The position numbers and the translations under genes are program-made. The notes beneath the pieces are model-generated. The model did no database searches. It saw only the letters and a program-made list of their open reading frames with translations, and was not told the DNA's origin. From contig CALIUX010000217.1 of assembly GCA_938048505.1 (NCBI GenBank), positions 1 through 14,764 of the forward strand: a stretch of DNA of 14,764 nucleotides, written 5' to 3'. This document shows positions 1 through 6,445 of the stretch, piece by piece (within the stretch, counting starts at the first letter, position 1; every line of letters starts with the position of its first letter). The stretch is from an uncultured Pseudomonadales bacterium (GTDB lineage Bacteria; Pseudomonadota; Gammaproteobacteria; Pseudomonadales; Cellvibrionaceae).

Positions 1-83
1 ACTGTTGGGCCGAACATTTCGGCGTAGGCGCGTTTATCCATTTTTGCTGCCGATGTGGCAGTGTCTTTTTTAGGTGTACTCAT
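1..83 (-). CDS. ureC: Urease alpha subunit, N-terminal fragment (cut by window edge)
   Basis: Only the first 27 or so codons are present; the gene runs off the left end of the window. The ATG (complement of 81-83) overlaps the ureB stop in an ATGA arrangement, which points to translational coupling. The visible N-terminus contains the segment [14 protein letters not shown], which is typical of the start of bacterial UreC (an R-x-x-Y-A-x-M-F-G-P-T pattern). UreC carries the nickel active site that hydrolyses urea to ammonia and carbamate, but none of the catalytic residues lie inside the window. The call rests on this short match plus its place directly after ureA and ureB. Confidence 0.9.
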   Translation of the reverse strand, partial: MSTPKKDTATSAAKMDKRAYAEMFGPT

Positions 84-388
84 GATAAATCTCCCATAAC
101 CTCGCCACGAAACCCAAAGACGCGTCGCTGACCACTCAGCGCGACTAGCTCGATGGTGCGTTCTTGGCCTGGCTCAAAGCGCACGGCCGTGCCTGCGGCA
201 ATATTTAAGCGGAAACCTTTGGTTTTATCGCGATCAAAAACGAGCGCAGGATTCGCCTCAAAGAAGTGATAGTGGCTGCCAATTTGTATGGGGCGGTCAC
301 CGGTATTGGCAACGGTGACGCTAACGGTTTCGCGGCCTTTATTGAGGTCTATAGAGCCCTCTGCGATGCGATATTCACCTGGGATCAT
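80..388 (-). CDS. ureB: Urease beta subunit
   Basis: A 102-residue protein of the usual size for separate bacterial UreB. It begins [16 protein letters not shown] and contains the family's characteristic stretch with [16 protein letters not shown] at about residues 35-50, followed by the [15 protein letters not shown] segment. UreB is a structural, non-catalytic subunit of the cytoplasmic (alpha-beta-gamma)3 urease. The start is supported by a strong AGGAG Shine-Dalgarno seven bases before the ATG. It lies 75 bases after ureA and its stop overlaps the ureC start by four bases. No defect is seen. Confidence 0.97.
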   Translation of the reverse strand: MIPGEYRIAEGSIDLNKGRETVSVTVANTGDRPIQIGSHYHFFEANPALVFDRDKTKGFRLNIAAGTAVRFEPGQERTIELVALSGQRRVFGFRGEVMGDLS

Positions 389-463
389 GATGGTGCTCCT
401 AGTGTTTGCTCTTTTGGGTAGTGCTTGTCTATTGGATACGGGCTTAAACGATTCAATACCGAT

Positions 464-766
464 TTAAACAATGGGGTTATGAACAGTGACCAGTTTAGTC
501 CCGTCAGGAAAGGTGGCTTCAACCTGCACCTCATGCACCATTTCAGGAATTCCTTCCATGACATCGTCCGATGTTAAAAGCGTTCGGCCATATGCCATTA
601 GCTCCGCAACGGTTTTACCATCGCGCGCGCCTTCTATAATTTCGAAGCTGATGAATGCAATGGCCTCTGGGTAGTTCAGCTTTAAACCACGTGCCTTACG
701 GCGTTCAGCCAATTGAGCGGCACTAAACAGGAGTAATTTATCTTTTTCTCTAGGAGTTAATTCCAT
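464..766 (-). CDS. ureA: Urease gamma subunit
   Basis: A 100-residue, full-length UreA. It starts [27 protein letters not shown] and has the conserved [11 protein letters not shown] and [13 protein letters not shown] segments, ending in [18 protein letters not shown], all diagnostic for the family. UreA is the small structural subunit of cytoplasmic urease. GAGG six bases before the ATG supports the start. It sits 236 bases downstream of ureD, an unusually wide gap for this operon, which may hold a second promoter (see the TTTCAC repeat entry), and 75 bases upstream of ureB. Confidence 0.97.
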   Translation of the reverse strand: MELTPREKDKLLLFSAAQLAERRKARGLKLNYPEAIAFISFEIIEGARDGKTVAELMAYGRTLLTSDDVMEGIPEMVHEVQVEATFPDGTKLVTVHNPIV

Positions 767-895
767 TATTGGCCTCGTTTCAATGGCATCTATCGCACCT
801 CACTTATGAAGCGCTTTATTTCAGAGCACTTTATTTATAAAGAGCTTATTATTTAAAGAGATCAGTTTGACTAGCAAAAAATGTGACAAGTCATT

Positions 896-957
896 TTTCA
901 CTACGCTATGTTGTTTTCACAATAATATAGCTTTCACGTATCACTTTCACATATCAC
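896..957. repeat. Cluster of four TTTCAC elements in the ureD-ureA gap
   Basis: TTTCAC occurs at 896-901, 915-920, 932-937 and 945-950 (read as GTGAAA on the coding strand of the urease genes). The last two belong to a 13-base tandem repeat, TTTCACGTATCAC then TTTCACATATCAC (932-944 and 945-957). The spacing is 19, 17 and 13 bases. On the minus strand a promoter-like TTGCTA followed about 17 bases later by an A/T-rich AAATAA lies downstream of the cluster, before ureA. The repeats could be binding sites for a regulator of an internal ureA promoter, but this is only a guess from position and repetition. Confidence 0.4.
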
Positions 958-1002
958 TATGTTCTTTTGAGTTGTGAAATATGAACGTAATGTGATGCCA
1001 GT

Positions 1003-1899
1003 TTATGTTGCCCAAATACGTGGAGCAACCGCTGGTTTTTGGCAGAGCAGTGGGCGAATAGATTCCCAGAGTTGCTGAAAGCCCTGCCTACAAATACTAG
1101 CGGAGTTTCCGATATAGCGAATGATCAACAGTTCGCCTTTTTGGGTAATGCCCCATTCGTGTTCAGGGCCAAATTGGTCATCTAATGTTTGTTGCCAAGC
1201 TTCACGCTCTGTACGCTCAGAATTCACGGTAAACAGGCAGGTGCCAAAGCTATTTTTTTGATTGAGGCCCCAGCGCTGGTTTTGTAATGCCCCACCGCCT
1301 TGAATCATATTCCGCTCGATAAGCATCGGTTGTTGATTACGATTGACCGAGATGGCCTGTAAGCACTGCCCATTATCAAAAGGCAGCTGGTTTGCCGGGC
1401 GTCCGAGACACACAATATCCCAGAAGGCTAGCTTTGCATCGCCCTCAAGTTGAATATCGGTTTGTAAAACAGTGTTGGCACCATTAAAAATCAATGTTTC
1501 TTGCGGGAGCCATTCGAGAGTAGAGCTACCATCAACTGTCAACGTTATATGCTGCTTTTGTTGCTCGATGGCGTTATCGGTATTATAAACTTTGCCCGCA
1601 GAGGGGGTTGTGATAAGCGTGTGACTGCCAGCTTGGCATTCCACCTGAATATTCAACTCATCGCCTAACACTAATCCACCAGGCGGGTGAATAAGGTAGG
1701 TATGGCAGACTTCCCCTTCTGGGTAGAAGGGCTTAAGGACGCGCAATGGGCCCTTGTGCTCATTGTGTACTAGGCGTGTAGCATTACGTCGGTCGGCAAA
1801 TCTGAGTGATAGCGATGCCTGCCACTCTCGGCGTTTAGTGTTTGCTTTGTAATTGGAGTGCGTTATAGCAATAGGGCTAGTAGGGGAGGGAATACGCAT
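1003..1899 (-). CDS. ureD: Urease accessory protein UreD
   Basis: A 298-residue protein of normal length for UreD/UreH. It has the typical N-terminal WQASLSLRFADRRNATRL segment, the conserved GPLRVLKPFYPEG (about residues 50-62), HPPGGLVLGDEL (about 71-82), and a TTPSAGKVYNT-type block at about 97-107, which together identify the family. UreD acts in the cytoplasm as a scaffold that binds the urease apoprotein and, with UreF and UreG, helps deliver nickel to the active site. It is first in the operon, before ureA, ureB and ureC, as in many Proteobacteria. The start is the only in-frame ATG near the N-terminus; no strong Shine-Dalgarno is visible. ureE, ureF and ureG are not in the window and would be expected beyond ureC. 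Confidence 0.95.
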   Translation of the reverse strand: MRIPSPTSPIAITHSNYKANTKRREWQASLSLRFADRRNATRLVHNEHKGPLRVLKPFYPEGEVCHTYLIHPPGGLVLGDELNIQVECQAGSHTLITTPSAGKVYNTDNAIEQQKQHITLTVDGSSTLEWLPQETLIFNGANTVLQTDIQLEGDAKLAFWDIVCLGRPANQLPFDNGQCLQAISVNRNQQPMLIERNMIQGGGALQNQRWGLNQKNSFGTCLFTVNSERTEREAWQQTLDDQFGPEHEWGITQKGELLIIRYIGNSASICRQGFQQLWESIRPLLCQKPAVAPRIWAT

Positions 1900-2042
1900 A
1901 GCTTGAGCTTTTTAAATGAATTTGAGTGTGTCAATGATGTGGTCAGTAGAGATTACAAGGTATATCAGGCATTGATGCAAGCCCCTTACTTTTTGATCAT
2001 TCAATTAGTATGAAAAAGGAGTGATGTGAAAATTTTATTTTT

Positions 2043-2109
2043 CTCATAAGACACCCATTTATACCCTCTTTTTTATCGGGATATTTTTTTTGTGGGTGTC
2101 TTTTATGAG
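2043..2109. repeat. Inverted repeat, about 15-base arms
   Basis: The left arm CTCATAAGACACCCA (2043-2057) is matched by the right arm TGGGTGTCTTTTATGAG (2093-2109). They are perfect complements except for two extra T in the right arm. The 35-base spacer is T-rich. As RNA the whole element would form a stable stem in either direction; as DNA it could bind a dimeric regulator. It lies roughly midway between ureD and the gene at 2340. Function unknown. Confidence 0.7.
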
Positions 2110-2259
2110 GTGTTTCATGCAATAGGTTATATTTAGACCATATAAAAAATAATAAAAAATAATTTTCTATTGCCCATGTGAAATCAATAAGAAGTGCTAA
2201 TTAAATAGGTTTTAATACCAATACTTTTGTTAGAGATTAGTGACATAACTGTTACGGTT

Positions 2260-2281
2260 AACACATCGGAATGTGTTTTTT
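2260..2281 (+). terminator. Terminator-like hairpin in the leader of the gene at 2340
   Basis: A perfect 7-base-pair stem, AACACAT (2260-2266) and ATGTGTT (2271-2277), closes a four-base CGGA loop and runs into a T-tract (T at 2276-2281). It works only in the plus direction. It ends 58 bases before the start codon at 2340, so it either ends a short upstream transcript or acts as an attenuator in the leader of the paralog pair. The stem is A/T-rich, so its strength is uncertain. Confidence 0.55.
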
Positions 2282-2339
2282 GCTGCGTAGTATCAGCCCC
2301 TCGACATACACCAACGCCAATGTCTGTAGAGAGGAAAAT

Positions 2340-3599
2340 ATGAATAATACGGCCCACAAATTATTAAGTGTATGTGTGGCTGTCTGCTTTGGTTTGCAGA
2401 CAGCTTATGCACAAGAAACTGACGATGATGATGTAAGACCTTCACCGCCTTCTATTGGCGCTGATGTGCCAGTCACATATTTTGGACCACCACCCTCTAC
2501 CGTTACGCCTGAATTGGTGGGGCCTGTACAGCTATTGCGCTCTGGCCCGATCGACGAAGACGCCGGTACGATTACCCTTCCTCTTTACCGTGGTGAGCTA
2601 AAAGAGACGGGTGAGAGCGTTTGGTACATTATTACCGATACGACCGATATTGAAGCCGCAACTGCATTGGGATTGAATTTATCTCAAAAGTTGGCTTTTG
2701 CTGAAAATGGTCGTGCAGTACGCCATGCAGAAACGAATACTGACGGCACATTGTTATTCCACTGGGGCTCCGTTGACTTTTCGCCTGAGAGAAGTGTAAC
2801 ACCCGGCGCTTTGCCAAACGCTTTTCCACCAGAAAGTTTTCAGCCTGGCTCAGTGGGTGATGAGCTTTATTCGCCTTTGGTTAAAATCTTGAATGCGGGT
2901 GGTCATGTTTATAACGCACCAATGATTGCGTTTAATCAGTCAGAAGATGATTTTGAGGATTACTGTGACGATCAAGACGAAGATCCTGCAAATGACGGCA
3001 TTAATGCCTCAGAAGAAAAAGCGGCTCGTAGCATCCTGCACGATAGTGTTGTTGGCATCTGTGCCGAAGAATACGGCGGTACTGTGACTATCCAACTTGT
3101 ACCCGGCTTTAGCTTTGCTAAGCCCGTTTTATATATGAGTACTGATACTAACCATCCTTTAGCGGCTGCGCTAGAAGGTGCAACTTATGCGCCTGGCTTA
3201 CGCGATGTGCGTGTTGGGGGTGACGATACCTTATTCAGCTCGGTTGAGCGTATTTTTGGTTTCACAAATGGACCAACCAATATTGTTCCAGACGGTGAAA
3301 CAGAGTCTGAAGTTAACCCACAACGCCAAGGCTTTGAAAGTGCTTTAAGAGGTGAGGGTGGTCCACTGAATATCTTGGGTGGTATTCCAACGGTAGCAAC
3401 AGATTACAGCCCTTTATGGGATTTAAATTTGGGTGAATGGACGCAAGAAGCGATTGATCGTGGTTATAGCAGCCGACTGACCGAAGAATTCCAGATTCTC
3501 GGTTTGGTTGAGCGAGGCTTTATTACAGGCCCAGGTGGAGCGCAATACGGCTCATCAGGCATTTTAATTAACTGCCCTATTGTCCATCGTTTTCTATAA
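2340..3599 (+). CDS. Exported protein of unrecognised family (paralog 1, no collagen region)
   Basis: A 419-residue protein. An upstream in-frame ATG at 2271 lies inside a hairpin and adds a non-signal-like extension; the ATG at 2340 is preceded by AGAGGA (2330-2335) and gives a clean Sec signal peptide (residues 1-24, cleavage after TAYA), so 2340 is chosen. The mature protein begins with an acidic run followed by [19 protein letters not shown] and is homologous over its full length to the C-terminal domain of the next gene. An acidic segment around DEDPANDGINASEE resembles an EF-hand or dockerin-type calcium loop and lies between two Cys (in DYCDD and VGICAEE) that could form a disulfide. 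The C-terminus has a strongly conserved block with [21 protein letters not shown] and ends near NCPIV. I do not recognise the family. It is 41 bases upstream of its paralog and probably co-transcribed with it. Confidence 0.85.
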   Translation: MNNTAHKLLSVCVAVCFGLQTAYAQETDDDDVRPSPPSIGADVPVTYFGPPPSTVTPELVGPVQLLRSGPIDEDAGTITLPLYRGELKETGESVWYIITDTTDIEAATALGLNLSQKLAFAENGRAVRHAETNTDGTLLFHWGSVDFSPERSVTPGALPNAFPPESFQPGSVGDELYSPLVKILNAGGHVYNAPMIAFNQSEDDFEDYCDDQDEDPANDGINASEEKAARSILHDSVVGICAEEYGGTVTIQLVPGFSFAKPVLYMSTDTNHPLAAALEGATYAPGLRDVRVGGDDTLFSSVERIFGFTNGPTNIVPDGETESEVNPQRQGFESALRGEGGPLNILGGIPTVATDYSPLWDLNLGEWTQEAIDRGYSSRLTEEFQILGLVERGFITGPGGAQYGSSGILINCPIVHRFL

Positions 3600-3640
3600 A
3601 CGATTTACACATGCTGCTTTAATTTATGAGGAATTATCCA

Positions 3641-5350
3641 ATGAATGTATTAACAAAAACATGCTGTTTGTCGCTTGCGACAATATTACTCAGCGCTTGT
3701 AGTGGTAGTGATGGCGATAGAGGTGCACGTGGTGCAGCAGGCCCACAAGGTGAAGTCGGACCACAAGGTGAAGCCGGTATAGCGGGCCCCGCTGGCCCTC
3801 AAGGTACCCCAGGTTTACAAGGGGAAATAGGCCCGCAAGGTGAGGCTGGCATCGCAGGCCCTGCCGGACCTCAAGGTATTGCAGGTGTTGCAGGTCCGCA
3901 AGGGGAAGCAGGCCCCGCTGGTCCCGCAGGGCCCCAAGGTGAGCCAGGCCCAGCTGCTGCAGAGCCTGCATTAACGCCGATTACTGTAACAGGTGGGCGT
4001 ATTGCACAAGACTTTGCTGATGCGACAGCGGATGTAACGTTTGCCACTCGTCCAGCGGGTGAAGTGGCGGGGGCCAATACACTAGAGTTTGAAGAAGATG
4101 ACGACGATGTGCGACCCGGCCCACCTTCAGTGGGCGCAGATGTACCCGTCACTTACTTTGGTCCAGCACCTTCTGATAGCAACCCACGTTTGATTGGCCC
4201 TGTTCAATTATTGACTGCAGGTACGGTTGATTTGGACGGTGGCTATGTCACTTTACCGTTATATGAAGGCCGTGTACTGGGTAAAGATGACTCGACGTTT
4301 TATTACATCGTGACTGATACAACGGATAAAGCCACTGCCGAAGCGTTGGGTCTAAACCATGCTAGTAAACTCGCTTTTGGTGAGTTAGTGAAGCCTATTG
4401 ATGAAAATGATCCTAGTGCAGGCTTTGAATCAACGACTGTTCGTTCGGGTTATTACGACGCCGATGGCGTATTGTTAACAAGCGGTGGCACGGTTGATTT
4501 CTCTCCTGAGCGATCTGTTGCATCGAGTTCAACAGATGCAACAGGCACTAATAATCTGCTTGAGTCAGTCACTTTTCAGCCGGGTGCTATTGGTGCAAAT
4601 GAGCCTGGTAACTACTACAGCCCAATGGTTAGAATCCGCAATGCAGGCGGCCACATTTACAATGCACCGACAGTGGCATCAGGTGCAACAGCTGATCAAC
4701 TTTCAGCATTCTGTAAAGGCGATGATGCAGATGAAGATGGTATTACTGCTGCTGAAGAAGCCGAAGCTAGAGCGGTATTACACGATAGCGTAGTCTCTAT
4801 TTGTCCTGGTGAAGACGGTGAGCCAGGTACCGTAACATTGGAGCTTGTTTTAGGCTTTAGCTTTGGTCGCCCAGTGTTTTACTTATCAACGGATGCTTCG
4901 GCGGGTATTGCTGCGGCTTTAGAGGGTGCAGTTTATGCCCCTGCCATGGCAGATATCCCTGTCGGTCGTGATGATTCGCTCTTTAGCTCTATTGAACGTA
5001 TCTTTGGCTTTACCAATGGTCCTTTTAATGATTTTACGCCAGAGGGTGAGACCTCCCCTGAAGTTAACCCACAGCGTCAAGGTTTTAATAGTGCGATTCG
5101 AGGTGAAGGCGGTCCACTCAATATCTTAGGCGGCATTCCCACTATTGCGACAGACTATAGTCCACTGTGGGATCTGAACTTAGGAGAATGGACGCAAGAA
5201 GCAATTGATCGTGGTTACCGTAGCCGTACGACTGAAGAATTTCAGATCTTAGGATTTGTTGAAAGAGGCTTTGTAACAGGGCCGGGTGGTCAGCCATATG
5301 GGTCGACCGGCATTATTATTAACTGTCCTATTGTTCAAAGGCTTCTTTAA
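3641..5350 (+). CDS. Collagen-like lipoprotein (paralog 2 of the preceding gene)
   Basis: A 569-residue predicted lipoprotein. GAGGA at 3628-3632 lies eight bases before the ATG at 3641, so I prefer this to the in-frame ATG at 3626, which overlaps that site. The signal peptide ends in the lipobox LSAC with the lipidated Cys at residue 20; Ser at the next position suggests outer-membrane sorting. Residues 22-105 are 28 uninterrupted Gly-X-Y triplets rich in GPQ, GEA, GPA and GIA, as in bacterial collagen-like stalks that form triple helices. Residues from about 145 (acidic run, [19 protein letters not shown]) to the end match the preceding protein throughout, including the acidic [12 protein letters not shown] loop between two Cys and the C-terminal NCPIV. 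A plausible architecture is a trimeric stalk on the cell surface carrying globular heads. Function is unknown. A strong terminator follows. Confidence 0.88.
   Translation: MNVLTKTCCLSLATILLSACSGSDGDRGARGAAGPQGEVGPQGEAGIAGPAGPQGTPGLQGEIGPQGEAGIAGPAGPQGIAGVAGPQGEAGPAGPAGPQGEPGPAAAEPALTPITVTGGRIAQDFADATADVTFATRPAGEVAGANTLEFEEDDDDVRPGPPSVGADVPVTYFGPAPSDSNPRLIGPVQLLTAGTVDLDGGYVTLPLYEGRVLGKDDSTFYYIVTDTTDKATAEALGLNHASKLAFGELVKPIDENDPSAGFESTTVRSGYYDADGVLLTSGGTVDFSPERSVASSSTDATGTNNLLESVTFQPGAIGANEPGNYYSPMVRIRNAGGHIYNAPTVASGATADQLSAFCKGDDADEDGITAAEEAEARAVLHDSVVSICPGEDGEPGTVTLELVLGFSFGRPVFYLSTDASAGIAAALEGAVYAPAMADIPVGRDDSLFSSIERIFGFTNGPFNDFTPEGETSPEVNPQRQGFNSAIRGEGGPLNILGGIPTIATDYSPLWDLNLGEWTQEAIDRGYRSRTTEEFQILGFVERGFVTGPGGQPYGSTGIIINCPIVQRLL
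3704..3955 (+). repeat. Collagen-like Gly-X-Y coding repeat, 28 triplets
   Basis: The coding DNA is a 9-base-phased repeat encoding 28 Gly-X-Y triplets without interruption (residues 22-105 of the lipoprotein). It includes a longer internal duplication: the block [16 protein letters not shown] occurs twice, 30 residues apart. Proline is mostly in the X position and charged or polar residues in Y, as in other bacterial collagen-like proteins, which lack hydroxyproline. Such repeats often vary in length between strains. Confidence 0.9.
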
Positions 5351-5382
5351 AATATTGATTGAATTGTATTTTTGATAATGTA

Positions 5383-5406
5383 GCCCCTGTTTTCAGGGGC
5401 TTTTTT
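5383..5406 (+). terminator. Intrinsic terminator after the collagen-like lipoprotein gene
   Basis: A perfect 7-base-pair G/C-rich stem, GCCCCTG (5383-5389) and CAGGGGC (5394-5400), with a TTTT loop, followed directly by six T. It lies 32 bases after the stop codon at 5350 and should separate the paralog pair from the lipoprotein at 5447. Confidence 0.92.
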
Positions 5407-5446
5407 GTTCAGTTTGTACTGAATATTTAGTTAGATAGTTATTTTT

Positions 5447-6265
5447 ATGCAACCATCAAAAGCTTTAAAAAAGTACGCGTTATTTGCATTAATTTTTTCG
5501 TTGACTGCTTGTGCTGATCGGTCAGCGCAAGTATCTGATGCAGCTTCCGAAATAAAAAAAACGAAGGCAATACCAAGCCGTTACATGGTAGATTATCCTC
5601 ATTTACCTAAATCTGCTTTAGCTAAAATCATTGCCGAAATCACTACACAGTATACTTTTGTATTGAGCTCTCAGCATGTTGATCCTCAGAAAAAATCACT
5701 ATTTGAAACCGTATGTCATCAATTGAAGGCGGATTTTTCTGAAGGTAATGTTGTGTTGTTATCACCTAATTATATTGCCGAAAGCCAAGTAGATTTTGAG
5801 CGTATGGCGCCTCAGCCCTTTAACGTTTTTAAGATGCAAGATGTCTATGTGGAGCATAATGGGCGTTCAGTAAAGTACTCTACACCGCAAGCGCCTTTTG
5901 AGTTCTACCAAGTTGAATTAGGAGGGATAGAATACCGCTTTATGTACTCTTGGTTTTCAAAACTGGCTGATAAACAAGGGCGATATGATAGTAAAGGTGT
6001 CTATACAAACTATAACGTTCTAGACAAAAGTGTTGTAAAGCAAACATTAGATTATTCATCTAATGGCCATCACCCTGATTTAGCGTCTTCGGAAGGTATT
6101 CATGTGCTTTTTCGAAGAAATAAAGCGCTTTATTTAATCAATACTCGCCAATATTTTAACCCTGAAACACCGCCTGATTTTTTGAGTATCAAGCAATTTG
6201 ATCCATCAAAAGGTGAATTTTTATCGATGTGTGATTTTTACAGTGGTTTTCTTGCACGTAAGTAA
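5447..6265 (+). CDS. Predicted lipoprotein of unknown function
   Basis: A 272-residue protein with a lipoprotein signal peptide: a Lys-rich N-terminus, a hydrophobic stretch, and the lipobox SLTAC with Cys at residue 22. The mature part contains two further Cys (in ETVCHQL and SMCDFYS) and many aromatic residues, with no repeats and no membrane segments after the signal. I do not recognise a domain. It follows a strong terminator, so it likely has its own promoter in the roughly 40 bases upstream; no strong Shine-Dalgarno is visible before the ATG. The DNA is more A/T-rich than the preceding genes. Lack of an aspartate directly after the Cys favours outer-membrane placement. Confidence 0.75.
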   Translation: MQPSKALKKYALFALIFSLTACADRSAQVSDAASEIKKTKAIPSRYMVDYPHLPKSALAKIIAEITTQYTFVLSSQHVDPQKKSLFETVCHQLKADFSEGNVVLLSPNYIAESQVDFERMAPQPFNVFKMQDVYVEHNGRSVKYSTPQAPFEFYQVELGGIEYRFMYSWFSKLADKQGRYDSKGVYTNYNVLDKSVVKQTLDYSSNGHHPDLASSEGIHVLFRRNKALYLINTRQYFNPETPPDFLSIKQFDPSKGEFLSMCDFYSGFLARK

Positions 6266-6330
6266 ATAACTTGTCTTTTCATAAAAGCCTTTTCCATTGT
6301 GTATTTATGAAGGCATGTGAAAAATATGCG

Positions 6331-6410
6331 TTAATCGCTCACTAATGACCGGCTAGTTACTCAATCCAATGGGAGCAAATGCATTAGTCGGCTATCTAGT
6401 GAGCGATTAA
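6331..6410. repeat. Long inverted repeat between convergent genes
   Basis: Perfect 14-base arms TTAATCGCTCACTA (6331-6344) and TAGTGAGCGATTAA (6397-6410), with imperfect pairing continuing inward (for example CCGGCTAGT against the complement of ATTAGTCGG). It lies between the convergent lipoprotein gene (stop 6265) and ankyrin gene (stop 6446). On the minus strand a short T-run follows a few bases beyond the stem, so it may end transcription of the ankyrin gene; it could also be a dispersed extragenic palindrome. Confidence 0.65.
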
Positions 6411-6445
6411 GACTGTAGGTTTACGTAAATAGCGTATTCAATACT

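Larger units (their letters stand above)
1900..2339. other. Gene-free divergent region between ureD and the exported paralog pair
   Basis: About 440 bases of A/T-rich DNA between the divergent ureD and the gene at 2340. It must hold the promoters for both directions, but I see no convincing sigma70 pair. It contains the long inverted repeat at 2043-2109 and the terminator-like hairpin at 2260-2281, both listed separately. No tRNA, rRNA or mobile-element feature is seen. Confidence 0.6.

Noticed and set aside
3690..4152. Minus-strand open frames opposite the collagen-like region
   Set aside because: They arise from the G/C-rich repeat codons read in reverse; the plus-strand protein has a lipobox, Shine-Dalgarno and a paralog.
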